Source: Undaria pinnatifida (Eukaryota; Sar; Phaeophyceae; Laminariales; Alariaceae). From it: 64,000 nucleotides of DNA. The stretch lies in NCBI GenBank assembly GCA_012845835.1, contig JABAKD010000013.1:14159665-14223664 (forward strand). The letters are read 5' to 3'. Shown in pieces: positions 21,884 through 34,500 of the stretch (position 1 is its first letter; every line of letters starts with the position of its first letter). The translations under genes and the position numbers were made by a program. The notes below the pieces were generated by a model. It ran no database searches. It was not told the DNA's origin and was given only the letters and a program-made list of their open reading frames with translations.

Positions 21884-21995
21884 CGGGAGTCGGTGAGCCT
21901 TGAACCCACGGTTCTAAATTACAAAAAAAAAAAAACGGGAGTCGGTGAGCCTCGAACCCACGGTTCTAAATTGATACTCTGTCGCCCTAACATAT
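21884..21995 (-). repeat. Duplicated tRNA-like segment
   Basis: CGGGAGTCGGTGAGCC(T/C)(T/C)GAACCC occurs twice, separated by an A run, each time followed by ACGGTTCTAAATT. The minus strand carries GGGTTCGAGGC, a good B box. It is related to 21,215-21,275. Confidence 0.5.
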
Positions 21996-22087
21996 TAACT
22001 GCAGCTAAACTAAATTGTGTTCGCCAAAAAATATGTGATCTACGGTGGTAAAAAAATTCCAAAACACCTTATCGAACGAAAAATCAG

Positions 22088-22200
22088 GCAAACACACACG
22101 ACAGGTGAGGTCTTCGCAAAGGCATATAGAAGACGTTCGCAAGATTTCACGGTCAAATCGAAACAATGGCGTGGACGCCGGGGAATCAACTTCCGTCGTT
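22088..22200 (+). repeat. Repeat block M3, copy 1
   Basis: GGTGAGGTCTTCGCAAAGGC with CACGGTCAAATCGAA matches 25,558-25,665, where the block follows M2 in the same order. The M1-M2-M3 order in both places suggests one ancestral element. Confidence 0.75.
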
Positions 22201-22405
22201 ACTCTTGAACCAGCCCGTAGCTCCGAGTAGAAGCAGAAGCAAAAAGTTCCAACAATGCACTCTGCGTGTCGTTAGCGAAAATCAAGTCGCGTGAAAGCAC
22301 GTAGACCTAAATAGCAACCACCACATGCACTCCGTGTTACACAATACGACGTAAACATAATCATCACCCCATGCACTCGTTGCAAAACTCAAACACGCAA
22401 GGCGT

Positions 22406-22534
22406 TCATTTCTGACGTGCCTTTTCCTCCTCTACCCCGGCCTCTTCCATGGGTTGCGCCGCGTTCCCTTCCAGCTCGATCGCGTCCATATACGGCTGCA
22501 GCTGGTCACCCTCAAGCACCTCAAACGCCTTGTC
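22406..22534 (-). CDS. PSMA1: PSMA1 exon 5 (residues 218-259)
   Basis: Starts [20 protein letters not shown] after a CCGCGCAG acceptor and ends EEEKARQK with TGA at 22406-22408. Glu/Lys-rich tails are normal for this subunit. Confidence 0.9.
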   Translation of the reverse strand, partial: DKAFEVLEGDQLQPYMDAIELEGNAAQPMEEAGVEEEKARQK

Positions 22535-25500
22535 CTGCGCGGCAAAGAGCATCACGCCACCGTACGGGAGCAAGCAGGGTTAGCCAGCCGCAAAGATAAT
22601 GACAACACGTATAGTGAGCACGCGGGGAAAGCCCGTCTGTGGGGCATGCTGTAGGCGCTGCCGAGGGGGAGGAGACGAAAACACTTCAACAGAACCACGG
22701 GCAGATAACACACAAGACACGGCACAAGCAACGGGGAGACGAGCAGCACGGTGCACGCATTCCCACACCCCCTGAACATACGAACATGCTGAGGCAGCAG
22801 AAACACGTTCCAGATCTCCGCAATGCAATTAATGGCCGTCGCCGCTTCCGCTTTGAGATCAATGGTTGCACACGGACTGAAACCACCGAATAACAAGTTC
22901 GAGAAATTGTCAACAAAAAAAAACGCACACACGTTATGCATGTAGTCTACGGATCATAGGCTCCAAAGCGCAACCAGAGTCAGTCCCACTTCCCCACCAA
23001 TCCTTCAGCACTGCTGCATGCAACATCTACAACCTCTGAAGCTACTGATCGCAACGTCTACAAAGACGGGCAATCACTGCGCAGCAATCGCACAAAAGTT
23101 CATAGCCAGCGCGCTCCACCTCCAGAAAGGGTTTCGTCGGCATGTTGTCACGAAGCCTGACCGTCCATCACTCATCAATCTCACATTGCTACATGTTCTT
23201 GTTTCGAGTCTGGCCATGGTACACAGAGGCTATAAGCAACCACCGTAGTGTACATTCTGACTATTAATATTACTAGTGTGCGTCATACGCACAAAGTTGC
23301 TATCGGCAGCATTTTTACTTCCTTCGTAACCACAACCATGTATCAGGGGGAAAACGACTTGGAATTAGAGATAAACTTCAATCTTTGAATGCTGCGTAGC
23401 AGGGGTCAATAGTTAATATTGCTAATACTATCAATACTGCTCCAGGTGAAAGATGCTGTGGCGACATTGTCTTGTCGATGCCGTTCACGTAAGCTATCCA
23501 ATACGGCCTGTCGTTTATTCTCCGAGCCTCTCTCGCCCACGGAGCAAGCACTACCACCCGATAGGCGCTGCGCTGGAGTTGCCTTGGCGACATCGTTGAT
23601 TGAAGCTACAGGCTAGTGCAAGCAAAAAGAAAAAGACATCTATCCCCCACGAATGCCGCTCGCAATATCTAGTCAAAGAGTGGATATTTGGTATCACGGT
23701 ATCATACTGACCCCCATGAGGGAAGATATTATAAAAAATGAAAATACACTCCAGCTGTGAGATCGAAGATTTCGTCGAAACTCATCTTTGCAAGCTGTGT
23801 GTGATACTCCGATCGCGCGTATTACGAGTTGTGTGTCCTCATTAAGGATATAGGTTGGCGACTCCCCTTACAACTACAGTGTAGCTATCAGGGTCAACAG
23901 GATGATTTTAGTCAGTCTGTGCGCGGAAACTATAAAACCCGTTTCTGAGGGGGACAAAATCTGACAGCTGTGAAGGGAAATGTAACCTTTGATCAAGTGA
24001 ATCTTGTAAGTCGAATAACCGGTGAGGGGGTGGGGCGGAGTTTTGAAGGACGTGGGGGCCTGGTTTTGATCAAAAGCGAGCGGGTTTGGAGGAGGGGGGG
24101 GGGGGGGGGGGGGGAAGGGGGCAATTTGTGCATGTAAGCTATAAATCCTTTCGAGGGGATAAATCTGACGGTTTTGGCATCAGTATATTATTGGGGGCGG
24201 GGGGGGGGGGGTTGGGGCGGGGGGGGGGGGGGGGGCGGGGGGGGCAGCTCAATATGTGCCTGGAAACTATACATTATTTTGAGGGGATAAATGTGACGGT
24301 TTTGGAAATAATACATCAGTTTATCATGTATATCCTGGGGTAAGTCGTACAATCAGTGAGTAAAGAGAGGGTGGAGTGTTCGAGGGGGTGGGGTTGGGAT
24401 GGGTTGGGGGGGAGGTGGGGGGTGTGGGGGCGGGGGGGGGGGCGGGGGGGGGAGGAAGGGCTTTAGGTGAGGGGTTTGTTATACGTGTGGTGCTAGGTCT
24501 AGGCGATGGTGCGGGTGATGGGGAAAAAGGGGGCGTTCGAGGCGGGGGGGGGGGGGGAACACACCGGCATGGATGGCTCTCGAAAGATAATGAGGTGATA
24601 TCCTGCAAGATATTGGAATGAAAGCTTTTCTGCACGGCCCATTGGACTACGCGAAAAAGCTGAAATTGCGATTTCGTGTAGGGGGCCTGGACCTACCAGA
24701 AAGAAGAAACAGATCGTATACCGGTAGTGGGGAGGAGGAGGACGTGGATGCACATATGTGCCCGTGTGGCACAACATTAGAGTAGGACTAACACAGTAGG
24801 AGAATGTGAAATATGCAAGGAGGAACGGGATGCGTTAGATGGGGAGATGAGGAAATTATACGTATGTGACATGGAAGAGTTTGGTAGACTAGAGAGTAGC
24901 GAGAAAACAATCGCTATCGTAGGAGATAGATAGTGGCCGCAGACGGCGAAACAGGACGGGGATAGGATAGGCAAACAGTTTCTATGTAGTATATGCAAGA
25001 AGCGTAATGAGCGTCCAAACGTTGGAGGTGTCTAGTAATAGTAGGAGTAGGAACTGTGCCCCGTCTCGAAAGGGATGCGTGGTCAATGATCACATGACTG
25101 AGGCAAGCAACCAATGAGTACCCCCCCCCCCCCCCCAAGGACCAATGGAAGAGGGTGACATGACCCGTTTTGGTTTAGCGTCCTCGGGCTGTCTCTAGGA
25201 GCGAAACTCGTGTCGACCAATGACAGGCCTTCACACATTTCAACAATATTCAGGTTTTTCCAAGCAGAGGCGAGAAGAAAAAATGCGCCGCATTTTGCAC
25301 GATCCGATTGGAGGTACTTCAAGGCATGTCTGCAGAAATTGTCGCGCAAAAAATCGAAGATCTGACCTGCCTGTGTTCAACATCAAGCAATATCTAGCTA
25401 GCGTGAAAACATGCTTTACATGCCCATCCCGAGGTATGACCTCCGGGGGGTTTTCCTTTTTATTTTTTTGTCGAAAATATTTAGGCTACTCGTAAGGCGG

Positions 25501-28500
25501 TCCACATTTTCCGAAAAGTCTTGACGGACGAAAATTCAGACACAACAAACAAACAAAAACATCGGGTGAGGTATTCGCAAGGGCACATAGGAGACATGTG
25601 CAAAAGTTCACGGTCTAAATCGAAGAAAACGGCGGGGACATTCGCCAGGGAGTAAAATTGGGGTTGTTAACGTGAACCGGCCTGTATCCAATATACGTCA
25701 AATTCAGAAAACTGACCTAGTATCCCGGATTATTACATACAGCTTGTTTGTTATTTATTAGGATTAGTAAACGTTAGGTAGGTCGCTTCGTCGAATTAAT
25801 CACCTTGCCGACGACGGCTAGAGTGGCCCCCTGAGCGTCGAGCTCCTTGTCCCCGGTAACACAGCCGGATAACGCCTTCAACGCGTGCTTCACCAACTCA
25901 TCCACACCGCACTCCTTCGCGCCAGTGAGATATGTGGAAGGATACATCGACAGAGAAGAATATCATGGAAGAGAGGGGGGGAGGGATGGGGGAGGGAGAG
26001 AGAGGCAGGGGGGGGGCGGGACGGAAGGGGGGCGGGAGAATCATTAGGGAACGTTATTGATTCAGGCTGATCCCAAGGCATGCGCGTGATATGCAACTCG
26101 AACTCAGGAGGCGGACAACAAAACGTAACCATGGACACCACAAGACGGATGCGATACACCCACTTCAAAGCACCCCGCTCCCAGGCTAGTATTTGCGCCT
26201 GCATCGTAGCAGGAAGTTCGACGCCCCCCTCGGCACGGTGTGTTGTTACTCAAAACGGTCCGGCGAACACACCATCAACTCCTATCGAACTGCAGAGCAG
26301 GGCTTGAACGCAACAGCTACGCAGTCTCCCCTCCCTTCCCCGCCCTCTTGTGCCATCCCTCCGTTGCATTGATGGACACCTTTGACCCAACCGACCGTCT
26401 GAGCGGGTCACTATCGTTCGCTCGACTAGCGACAAACGGCATCAATCTCCAAGGACGGGCGGGCTCTAAGGTTAACCTCCCCCCCCCCCCGCCCAAAAAT
26501 CGTAATGAGCGCCCAAATGTTGGAGGTGTCTCTATCAGGAGTAAGAACGGTGCTCCGTCTCGAAAGGGAGGCGTGGTCAATGGCCAAATGACTGAGGCAA
26601 GCAACAAATGAGTACGCCCCCACCCGCCCCCGCCCCCTTCCCCTTCTCTCTCCGGATATGCCTACCCCCAAGAGACGTACAGCGTCGCTATAGCAGGCGT
26701 TCCCACCTCGAACTCCTCGAAGTGCTTCTCGAGGTACGTCTTGGCCGACTGCGATCGCGCGCCGATAGCCATGGCGAGGTACTCGAAGTAGTTTCCGCTA
26801 GGACACGTCTGGAACAGGTGCGGCCCCGTCTGGTCATACGCCGCGACCAGCATGCCCACCCCATAAGGCCGCCTGACGTAGCTCTGAGTGGTCCTTTGGT
26901 GCATGTCCGCCAAGTCTAGGACCAAGCGACCCGCCTGCATCGTGGTGCCGTACACGTACCTGCGCAGAAGCGAAAAGAGGCGTGAGCGAGACGGGGATAT
27001 GGATTGAGAAATATACGAGACGCTAACGCTTTTGGGGCCCAGGTATAGCTATAACTAGGAATGATGAGTGCGCTAAATAGCAAGCGCGCCGCAGCATGAG
27101 CATCACCAGGTTGCGGGCGGGTGTGTGTAGTACAGGCCCTTACCTTGCACTTCCAACAAGAAATACCTTACCTTGGACTGCTTCGTGTGACCCATACTGT
27201 AATAGTATTAATAGTATCAATAGCTTAGTTTGGATGATGTTTCTCTCTCAAGCCCCCAAAGCCGTTTACACGCCACTCGGCTTTTGGGTTTTGTGGGCGA
27301 TCGGCTAGCGCCTCCACCTCGTGTCTACTTGCTTCAGGTACATCACACCCTTTCACGGCACTGCGTTGCAATCAAAATCAATACATACGACGCCTCGAGC
27401 CTGATACTTTGAAGTACGTAGTCTGGGAAAACAACAAACCATTTCCCGCAGCTGTTGAATGAGGTGAGCCACAATCCCTCCTCACACGCTTCAAAGCCCT
27501 AATCGCGCATCTAACGTCTCGCGGAAGGCTGCCGCGCCTTACGTCTCTGGAGATGCTAACCTATTCTGTGGCGAAAAGGCGAGAAAGGAAAACCATTAAC
27601 TTTTTTTAGGGACCCGAAGGTATCAGGGAGGAAAACGAAAGGTGCGGTACTATCAAGCGTCTAGGCCAGCAGTATCACCATATCACCATGCTGCACGCGT
27701 GTCTTTCGTCTTGTCGCACAGCAATTCGAACACAATCTTCCACCTCAGCAGTCCACGTTACAGCATGTGGCCGACGTTGTAATGGCCAGCTTGTTTTCGA
27801 CGTTTTTTCCTCTGAAGTCCGAAACGGGTTCCCAAAATCAACCCAACCTAACCCAACGAATAACTATGCCAACGTGCCGCTAGTGGACCCAACCCACCCC
27901 ACCCACCCACCCATTCACCCACCCACCCACCCAGCGGTGCTATCGCACCCCAACCCAACCCAACCCAATTATTATGACTACTTCACCCACTTGTGGTTGA
28001 GGCACTCCGTCCGCATGTACTTAGCGAGAGTCCTCGCGTCGGCCGTGAGCCCCGCGATGGCAACGCCCATGTTACTGTCCAGCTTGAACACCTTCTTCTG
28101 CGGGGCCGACATCTCGTTTGGTGCCCGCTTCAAAGCCGCCAGGACCACGTGGCTCCCGCTGCGAAGACCCAAGGAAGCACCCCCCTGCTTTACCGCCTCC
28201 ATCGCGTACTCCACCTGCCGCATTATACAACCAGCCGGAGAGGGGCAGGAAAGTCAGGGGGGGCTCGTTCATGACGATGTGTCGCGGGGGTTGAAAAAAA
28301 ACTAGAGTATGTTCGGTAGGGAACATGCCAAAGTTTACCGGGGTATCCTACCGGGGGTATTTATCCTACCGGGGGTATTTATCCTACCGGGGGTATTTAT
28401 CCTACCGGAGCGGTTCGGCACAACCTCGGTCACCCGAAACTTCGGTCACCCGAAACTTCGGTTAGTCCGGTACGATCCCAGTACCCGTACCCGACACTTC

Positions 28501-31500
28501 CGCAACGGCAACGTTGGTACGAGCTTAATACCGGAACCCATCACTGCGGTAACGTCAGATACGACCTCAATACTGGTACCCGACACTTTGCCAAAATTGC
28601 CCTCGATACAGGCATACCCTACCGAACATACCGGGAAATGTTCTGCTATCATACTATTGCTGGGTGGTGTCGGTAGTGCCGAGCGCCGCAAAACAGCAGG
28701 GTAAGGAAAGCGCCGCAATCAAACTCAAGTTGTCGGGGCAACAGTAAACTTTTATTCACGAACGCTGTAATAATATTACCATATTGGATTACTACTGTAT
28801 TCGTACTCCTCCTCATAATATGTAAGTGCCAAAACCCGCCATTGTAGCGAAGAAAAACGAAAATCAAAAACAAAATAATAGATGTGTCGTCCAGAAGTGC
28901 TTTCGCTTTAGATTTTGGTTGCTGCTTATATACAGCTCAGATATGTTTTCGCTTTGCTGATTGCGGTTGATATACAGCTGCGCCAGGTATGTTTTTGCTT
29001 CTCTGATACATGTTGATACCGCCCTGGTCGACATGGTTGTGTCGTCCAGAAGTGCTTTCGCTTTCGTTTTCGATGCTGTTGATATACAGCTATACCGCGC
29101 TGGTGACATGCATCTGCACCAGGTATGCCTTAGCTCTGCTGATCGCGGTTGATATACCGCGCTGGTGACATACAGCTGCGCCAGATATGCTTTTGCTTTG
29201 CTGATCGCGGTTGATATACCCCTCTGGTCGACACGGCTGCATCGTCCAAAAGTTCTTTCGCTTCAGGTTTTAATCGATGCTGATATACAGCTATACCACG
29301 CTGGTGACATACATCTGTGCCAGATATGTTTCTGCTTTGCTGATCGCGGTTGATACACCGCTCTGCTCGACACGGCTGTGTCGCCCAGAACGGTTTCGCT
29401 TTCAAGTTTTTGATTCCTGTTGACATAGAGCTATACCGCGCTGGTGACATACATCTGCGCCAGATATGTTTCTTGCTGCTGATCGCGGTTGATATACCGC
29501 TCTGGTCCACACGGCTGTGTCGTCCAAAACGGCATCGCTTTAAGCTTTCGATTGCTGCCGATACACAGCTGCGCCAGATATGCTTCCGCTTTGCTGATTG
29601 CGGTTGATGTTCCGCGCTGTTGATATACAGCTGCGCTCTGGTCGACACGGCTGTGTCGTCCAGAACAGCTTCGCTTTAAGTTTTTGATTGCTGTTGACAT
29701 ACAGCTATACCGCGCTGGTGACATACATCTGCGCCAGATATGTTTCTTGCTGCTATTGCGGTTGATATACCGCTCTGGTCCACACGGCTGTGTCGTCCAG
29801 AACGGCATCGCTTTAAGCTTTTGATTGCTGTTGATATGCAGCTGCGTCAGATATGTTTCCGCTTTGCTGATTGCGGTTGATGTTCCGCGCTGTTGGTATG
29901 CAGCTGCGCTCTGGCTGACATGGCGGTGTCGTCCAGAACGGCTTCGCTTTAATTTTTTTATTGCTGTTGACATACAGCTATACCGCGCTGATGACATACA
30001 TCTGCGCCAGATATGTTTGTTGATGCTGATCGCGGTTGATGTACCGCTCTGGTCGATACGGCTGCGTCGTCCAGAACGGTTTCGTTTTAAATTTTTGATG
30101 GCTGTTGATATACAGCTGCGCCAGATATGCTTCCGCTGTGCTGAATGCGGTTGATGTTCTGCGCTTTTGATATACAGTTGCGCCAGATGTTATTTCCCTT
30201 TGCTGATTGCGGTTGGTATGCCGTGCTGTTGATATACAGCTGCGGCGGGTATGTTTTGCTTTGCTGATCGCGGTTGATATACCGCCCTGGTCGCGGTTGT
30301 GTCGCCCAGCGGTGCTTTCGCTTAGTTTTGTGATTGCTGTTGATATACAGCTGCGCCAGATATGCTTTCGCTTCGCTGATCGCGGTTGATGTACTGCGCT
30401 GGCGATAAACAGCTGCGCCAGATACCAGGTATGCGTTTGCTTTGCTAAACGCGGTTGATATGCCGCGTTGGTGATATATTGCTCCCTACATGCTTTTGTT
30501 TCGCTGACCACGGTTGATATACTGCCCTGGTCGACACGGCTGCGTCGCCCAGCAGTGCTTTCGCTTCAAGTTTTTATTGCTGTTGATATACAGCTATAGC
30601 TGCTGGTGAACGCGCTGCTGGTGATATACAGCTGTGCCATATATGCTTCGCTTCGCTAATCGCAGTTGATATACCGCGCTGGTGATCTGCAGTTGCGCCA
30701 GATAGGATTTTGCTTCGCTTATCTCGCAGTTGATATACCGCCCTGGTCGACACGGCTGCATCGTCCAGAAGTGCTTTCGCTTTAGGTATTGATTGTTGTT
30801 TATATGCAGCTATACCGCGCTAGTGATATACAGTTGCGCCAGATATGCTCTTTCTTTGCTGATCGCGGTTGATACACCACTCTGGTCGACACGGTTGTGT
30901 CGTCCAGAAGGGATTCCGCTCCAGTTTTCTGATCGCTGTTGATATCCGGCGGCGCCAGACATTGTTTTGCTATGCCGATCGCGGTTGATATACAGTTGCG
31001 CCAGATGCGCTTTTGCGTTGCTGATTGCGGTTAATTTACTGCGTTGGTGACAAACAGCTGCGCCATATAAGCCTTTGTTTTGCTGATTGCGGTGAATATA
31101 TCGCTCTGGCAGTCACGACCGTGTCGTCCAGCAGTGCTGTCGCTTTGGTGTTCTGACCGCTGTTGATATATAGCTGCGCCAGTATGCTTTCGCTTGGCTG
31201 ATCGCGGTTGATTCACCGCACTGTTGATATGCAGCTGTGCCAGATATACTTTATTTCTGCGGATCGTGGTTGATATACCGCTCTGTTCGACACGAAGGTG
31301 TGGCCCAAAAGTGCTTTCGCTTTGCTGATCGTTGTTGATATACGACTGGGCTAGTTGTGTTTTCGCGTTGCCGATTGGTTAAGCCGCAATAGGGACATAC
31401 ACACATCATAGCCGGCTGGGCCAAATGTCTTTTCGTTCTGCTGATCGCCGTCGATGTACGGCTATGCCAGATATGCTTTTGCGCTGCTGACCGTGGCTAC

Positions 31501-34500
31501 ACCGCTCTGGTCGACACGATTGTGTCGTTCAGAGGCGTTTTAGCTTTGCTGCTCGGGGTTGATATGCGGCTGTGCCTGTTGTACTTCGCTTTGCTAAAAT
31601 CGCGGGCGCGGCTGGGCCTGAGGGAGTTGGTTCTGCCGATCGCTGTTGATATACAGGGGTCGCAGATATCCTTCGCATTGCGGATCGCGGGGATCTACCG
31701 CTCTGGTCGACACGGTTGTGTTATCTTGAAGGGCCTTCGCTTTGCTGTCTGTTGACATACGACTGGGCTGGGTGTATTTTGCTTTGTCGATATGCGCCTA
31801 GGCGATCTCGCTGGGCCGATCGCGGTTGATGTGCCGCCCTGGTCGACTGATCGCGGTCAATGTACCGCCCTGGTCGACACGGCTGCGTCGTCCAGCAGTG
31901 CATCTGCTTCATTGCTCACGGTTGACACACGGCTGAGCAAGTTGTATTTTTGCTGTGCTGATAGGTTACGCCGCTCATTGACATGGTGGTATGACGGTTG
32001 CTATCGGTTGCTATTGCTTCGCTCCTCGCTAGCGATATATCGCTTCCATAGGGACGGCGGTGCCAGCTGGCTTTGCGTCGCTGACCTCGGTAAGGAAGTA
32101 CCAGCGGTTTTTGCTCCACTGACATCGGCACGTTGTGCTGCTACCTCGTTGGTCGCTAGTTGGGTGTGGTGGATATACCACCATCGCTGGACCGGCTTTG
32201 GCGGAGATATGTTGTCTTGCCCGCTGCTGGGGTTATACAGGTGGTTCGGCTGTCTTCATTGCCGCAGCTGACTTTCGGATTGCGGCTGAGATACAGCTAT
32301 GGCTGACATGGGTCAGCGTTGCGACCGCTATACCACTTGTTATTGTTGATATAAAGTTCATGCTGACGCAGTTTGATCAGAGGCAACTACGTGTGTCGCG
32401 GATTACGGGGTTACACAGCTAGGGTTGATGTGCAGACAACGTCGTTGCAGTCGATACGGCATTTATCTCGACGGATACCGATGCCGCTGCTCCCTTGTCT
32501 TCTCACCGACGCGCGCGGGTTACGGTTTAATTATGGGTGGGGTTACCATTGGCAGGTTAACCCGCTCCTGCTGCGAGAGATCGAGACTTTGCGAAACAAG
32601 ACCGGAACAAACTCATGGACCAACTTCGCTGGTTGCTGGTTGGTTGCGGTTGACACACCTGTCTTGCTGGTTGCTGTGTTCATCTAGATGTTGACGATTA
32701 TCTTCGCTGCCGCTACTGGTTCGCGGGTCGCAGTTGAGATACAGTTATGGCTGACATGAGTTAGGGTGGCGACCGCCACACCGACCGCTATACCGCTCGT
32801 TACTGTGGATATACAGTTCATGATGCAGTTTCATCAGGGATGGCTGCACGTTTCGCTTGTTGCGGTGGTTACAAAGCTATGGTTGATGCGCAGATCGAAC
32901 AGTTATCACTGGCACGGCTGCACCAGACGCTTTTGCTTTGCGCATTGCTGTAGGTACTAACCCCTTTGGAACTTCAGAGGGCAACGTTACCGAATATAAC
33001 TGGCATTTGCAGGGTCAGCCACACGACGTTACGCGGGCTGCTAGCTTAAGGGGTGGGGAGTTTAATGTGTGACTCCAACGCAAGGAGTTGCGCGATATGC
33101 CCGCAGCATGAAACATCGTGTGCTGCGCACTCATGCTATCCGCCTTTCTTACTTGTTTTATCGCTATGCGTGGACTCCAAAAGGGTTAATGTCGGTATTA
33201 ATGTAGGTATACAGCTGTCGCTGACACACGGCTGTGTGGATATGCAACCATCATTGGCAATGCTGTGCCAGAGATGGTTTCACTTTGCTGATCACTGTTG
33301 ATATACAGCTGTGCCAAAAGTACTTTCGCTTTGCGGGTCGCTGCTAACATACAGCTATTGCCCACACGGATGTGTTGTCACTGTTGCCTCGCTAGTCCCC
33401 GTTGATAGCCGTTGGTCACTGTCGCTATTGATATACAGCGGTAGATGGCGCGGCTGTCATATTGGCTGTTGCTTCGCTGATTGCTGTTGATATAAGACGA
33501 TCTCCGGCGCGGCCTATTGGCTGTTGCTTCGCTGATCGATGTTGATATACAACAATCTCAAGCGCGGCCGTGCCGGAGCTGATTTGCATGAGTGCTGACG
33601 TGGCTGGGGTATGGTCGCTAGTCACTGTTGGTATACAGCAATCACGGGCACGGTTGTGCCAGAGGCTCTACTTCGTTACTTCGCTGACCTCGGCGTGGCA
33701 GTGCCAGAGGCTTCCGTTTTGCGGATTTCGGCACGGCGGTGCTGGAGGCTTTGGTTTTGCTGATCTCTATAGATGTACAGCTATGGGTGGCACGGCGGTG
33801 TTATCTCTGGGCCGCTGCAGTTGATTTGCTTGTTGATGATGGTTTCTGGGTGCTGTCAATATATAAAAGCTATCATCGACTGTGTCCATATATAGTTGCC
33901 TCTGCTTCGTGGATTGAGGTTGTCATACCATCATCGGTAGAACGGCGGTGCCGGAGATGCTTTTGCCTAGCTGATTGCTGATATTAAACAGATACTGACG
34001 CCTGTCTTCGCCGCTGTTGCTTCGCGGGTCGCGGTTGACAGACAGTTTTGGCTGACATGGGGTCAGAGTTGTGACCGCTATACCGCTTGTTAATCTGTTA
34101 ATATACATGTAATGCTGACGCAGTTTTATCAGAAGTGATGGTGTGTATCGCTGGTGGCAGTGGTTACACATCTATGGTTCATGTGCTGACGACATGGTTG
34201 CAGTCGACACTGCATACGTTTCAACGGATACCGAGACCGCTGCCCCCATATCTTCCTACCTACGCGCGGGGGCTACGGTTTGATAATGGGCGGGTGTCGC
34301 GGTGTGGCGGGTAAACCCGCTGCTGCTGCGAGGACACGAGACGCTAAACACAGCTCGTCCGCAACCCAGTACAGCTACCTTTCGACGGCCCCATCCCCGG
34401 GTCCCTCTCCACGAGATATGGGCGTACATGCACCGGCAGGGGTGTGCGCCGCGACGGGTGCGTGGGCACATCACTGGCCCAGCAGCCCCCCCCCGCCCCC

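Noticed and set aside
29130..30511. Long minus-strand open frames (172-188 codons) as protein genes
   Set aside because: They lie wholly in the satellite, and their peptide periodicity follows the DNA unit. No start context, splice evidence or family similarity.
28895..34360. CRISPR array
   Set aside because: Units are degenerate and contiguous, without constant repeats and unique spacers, in a eukaryotic intron.
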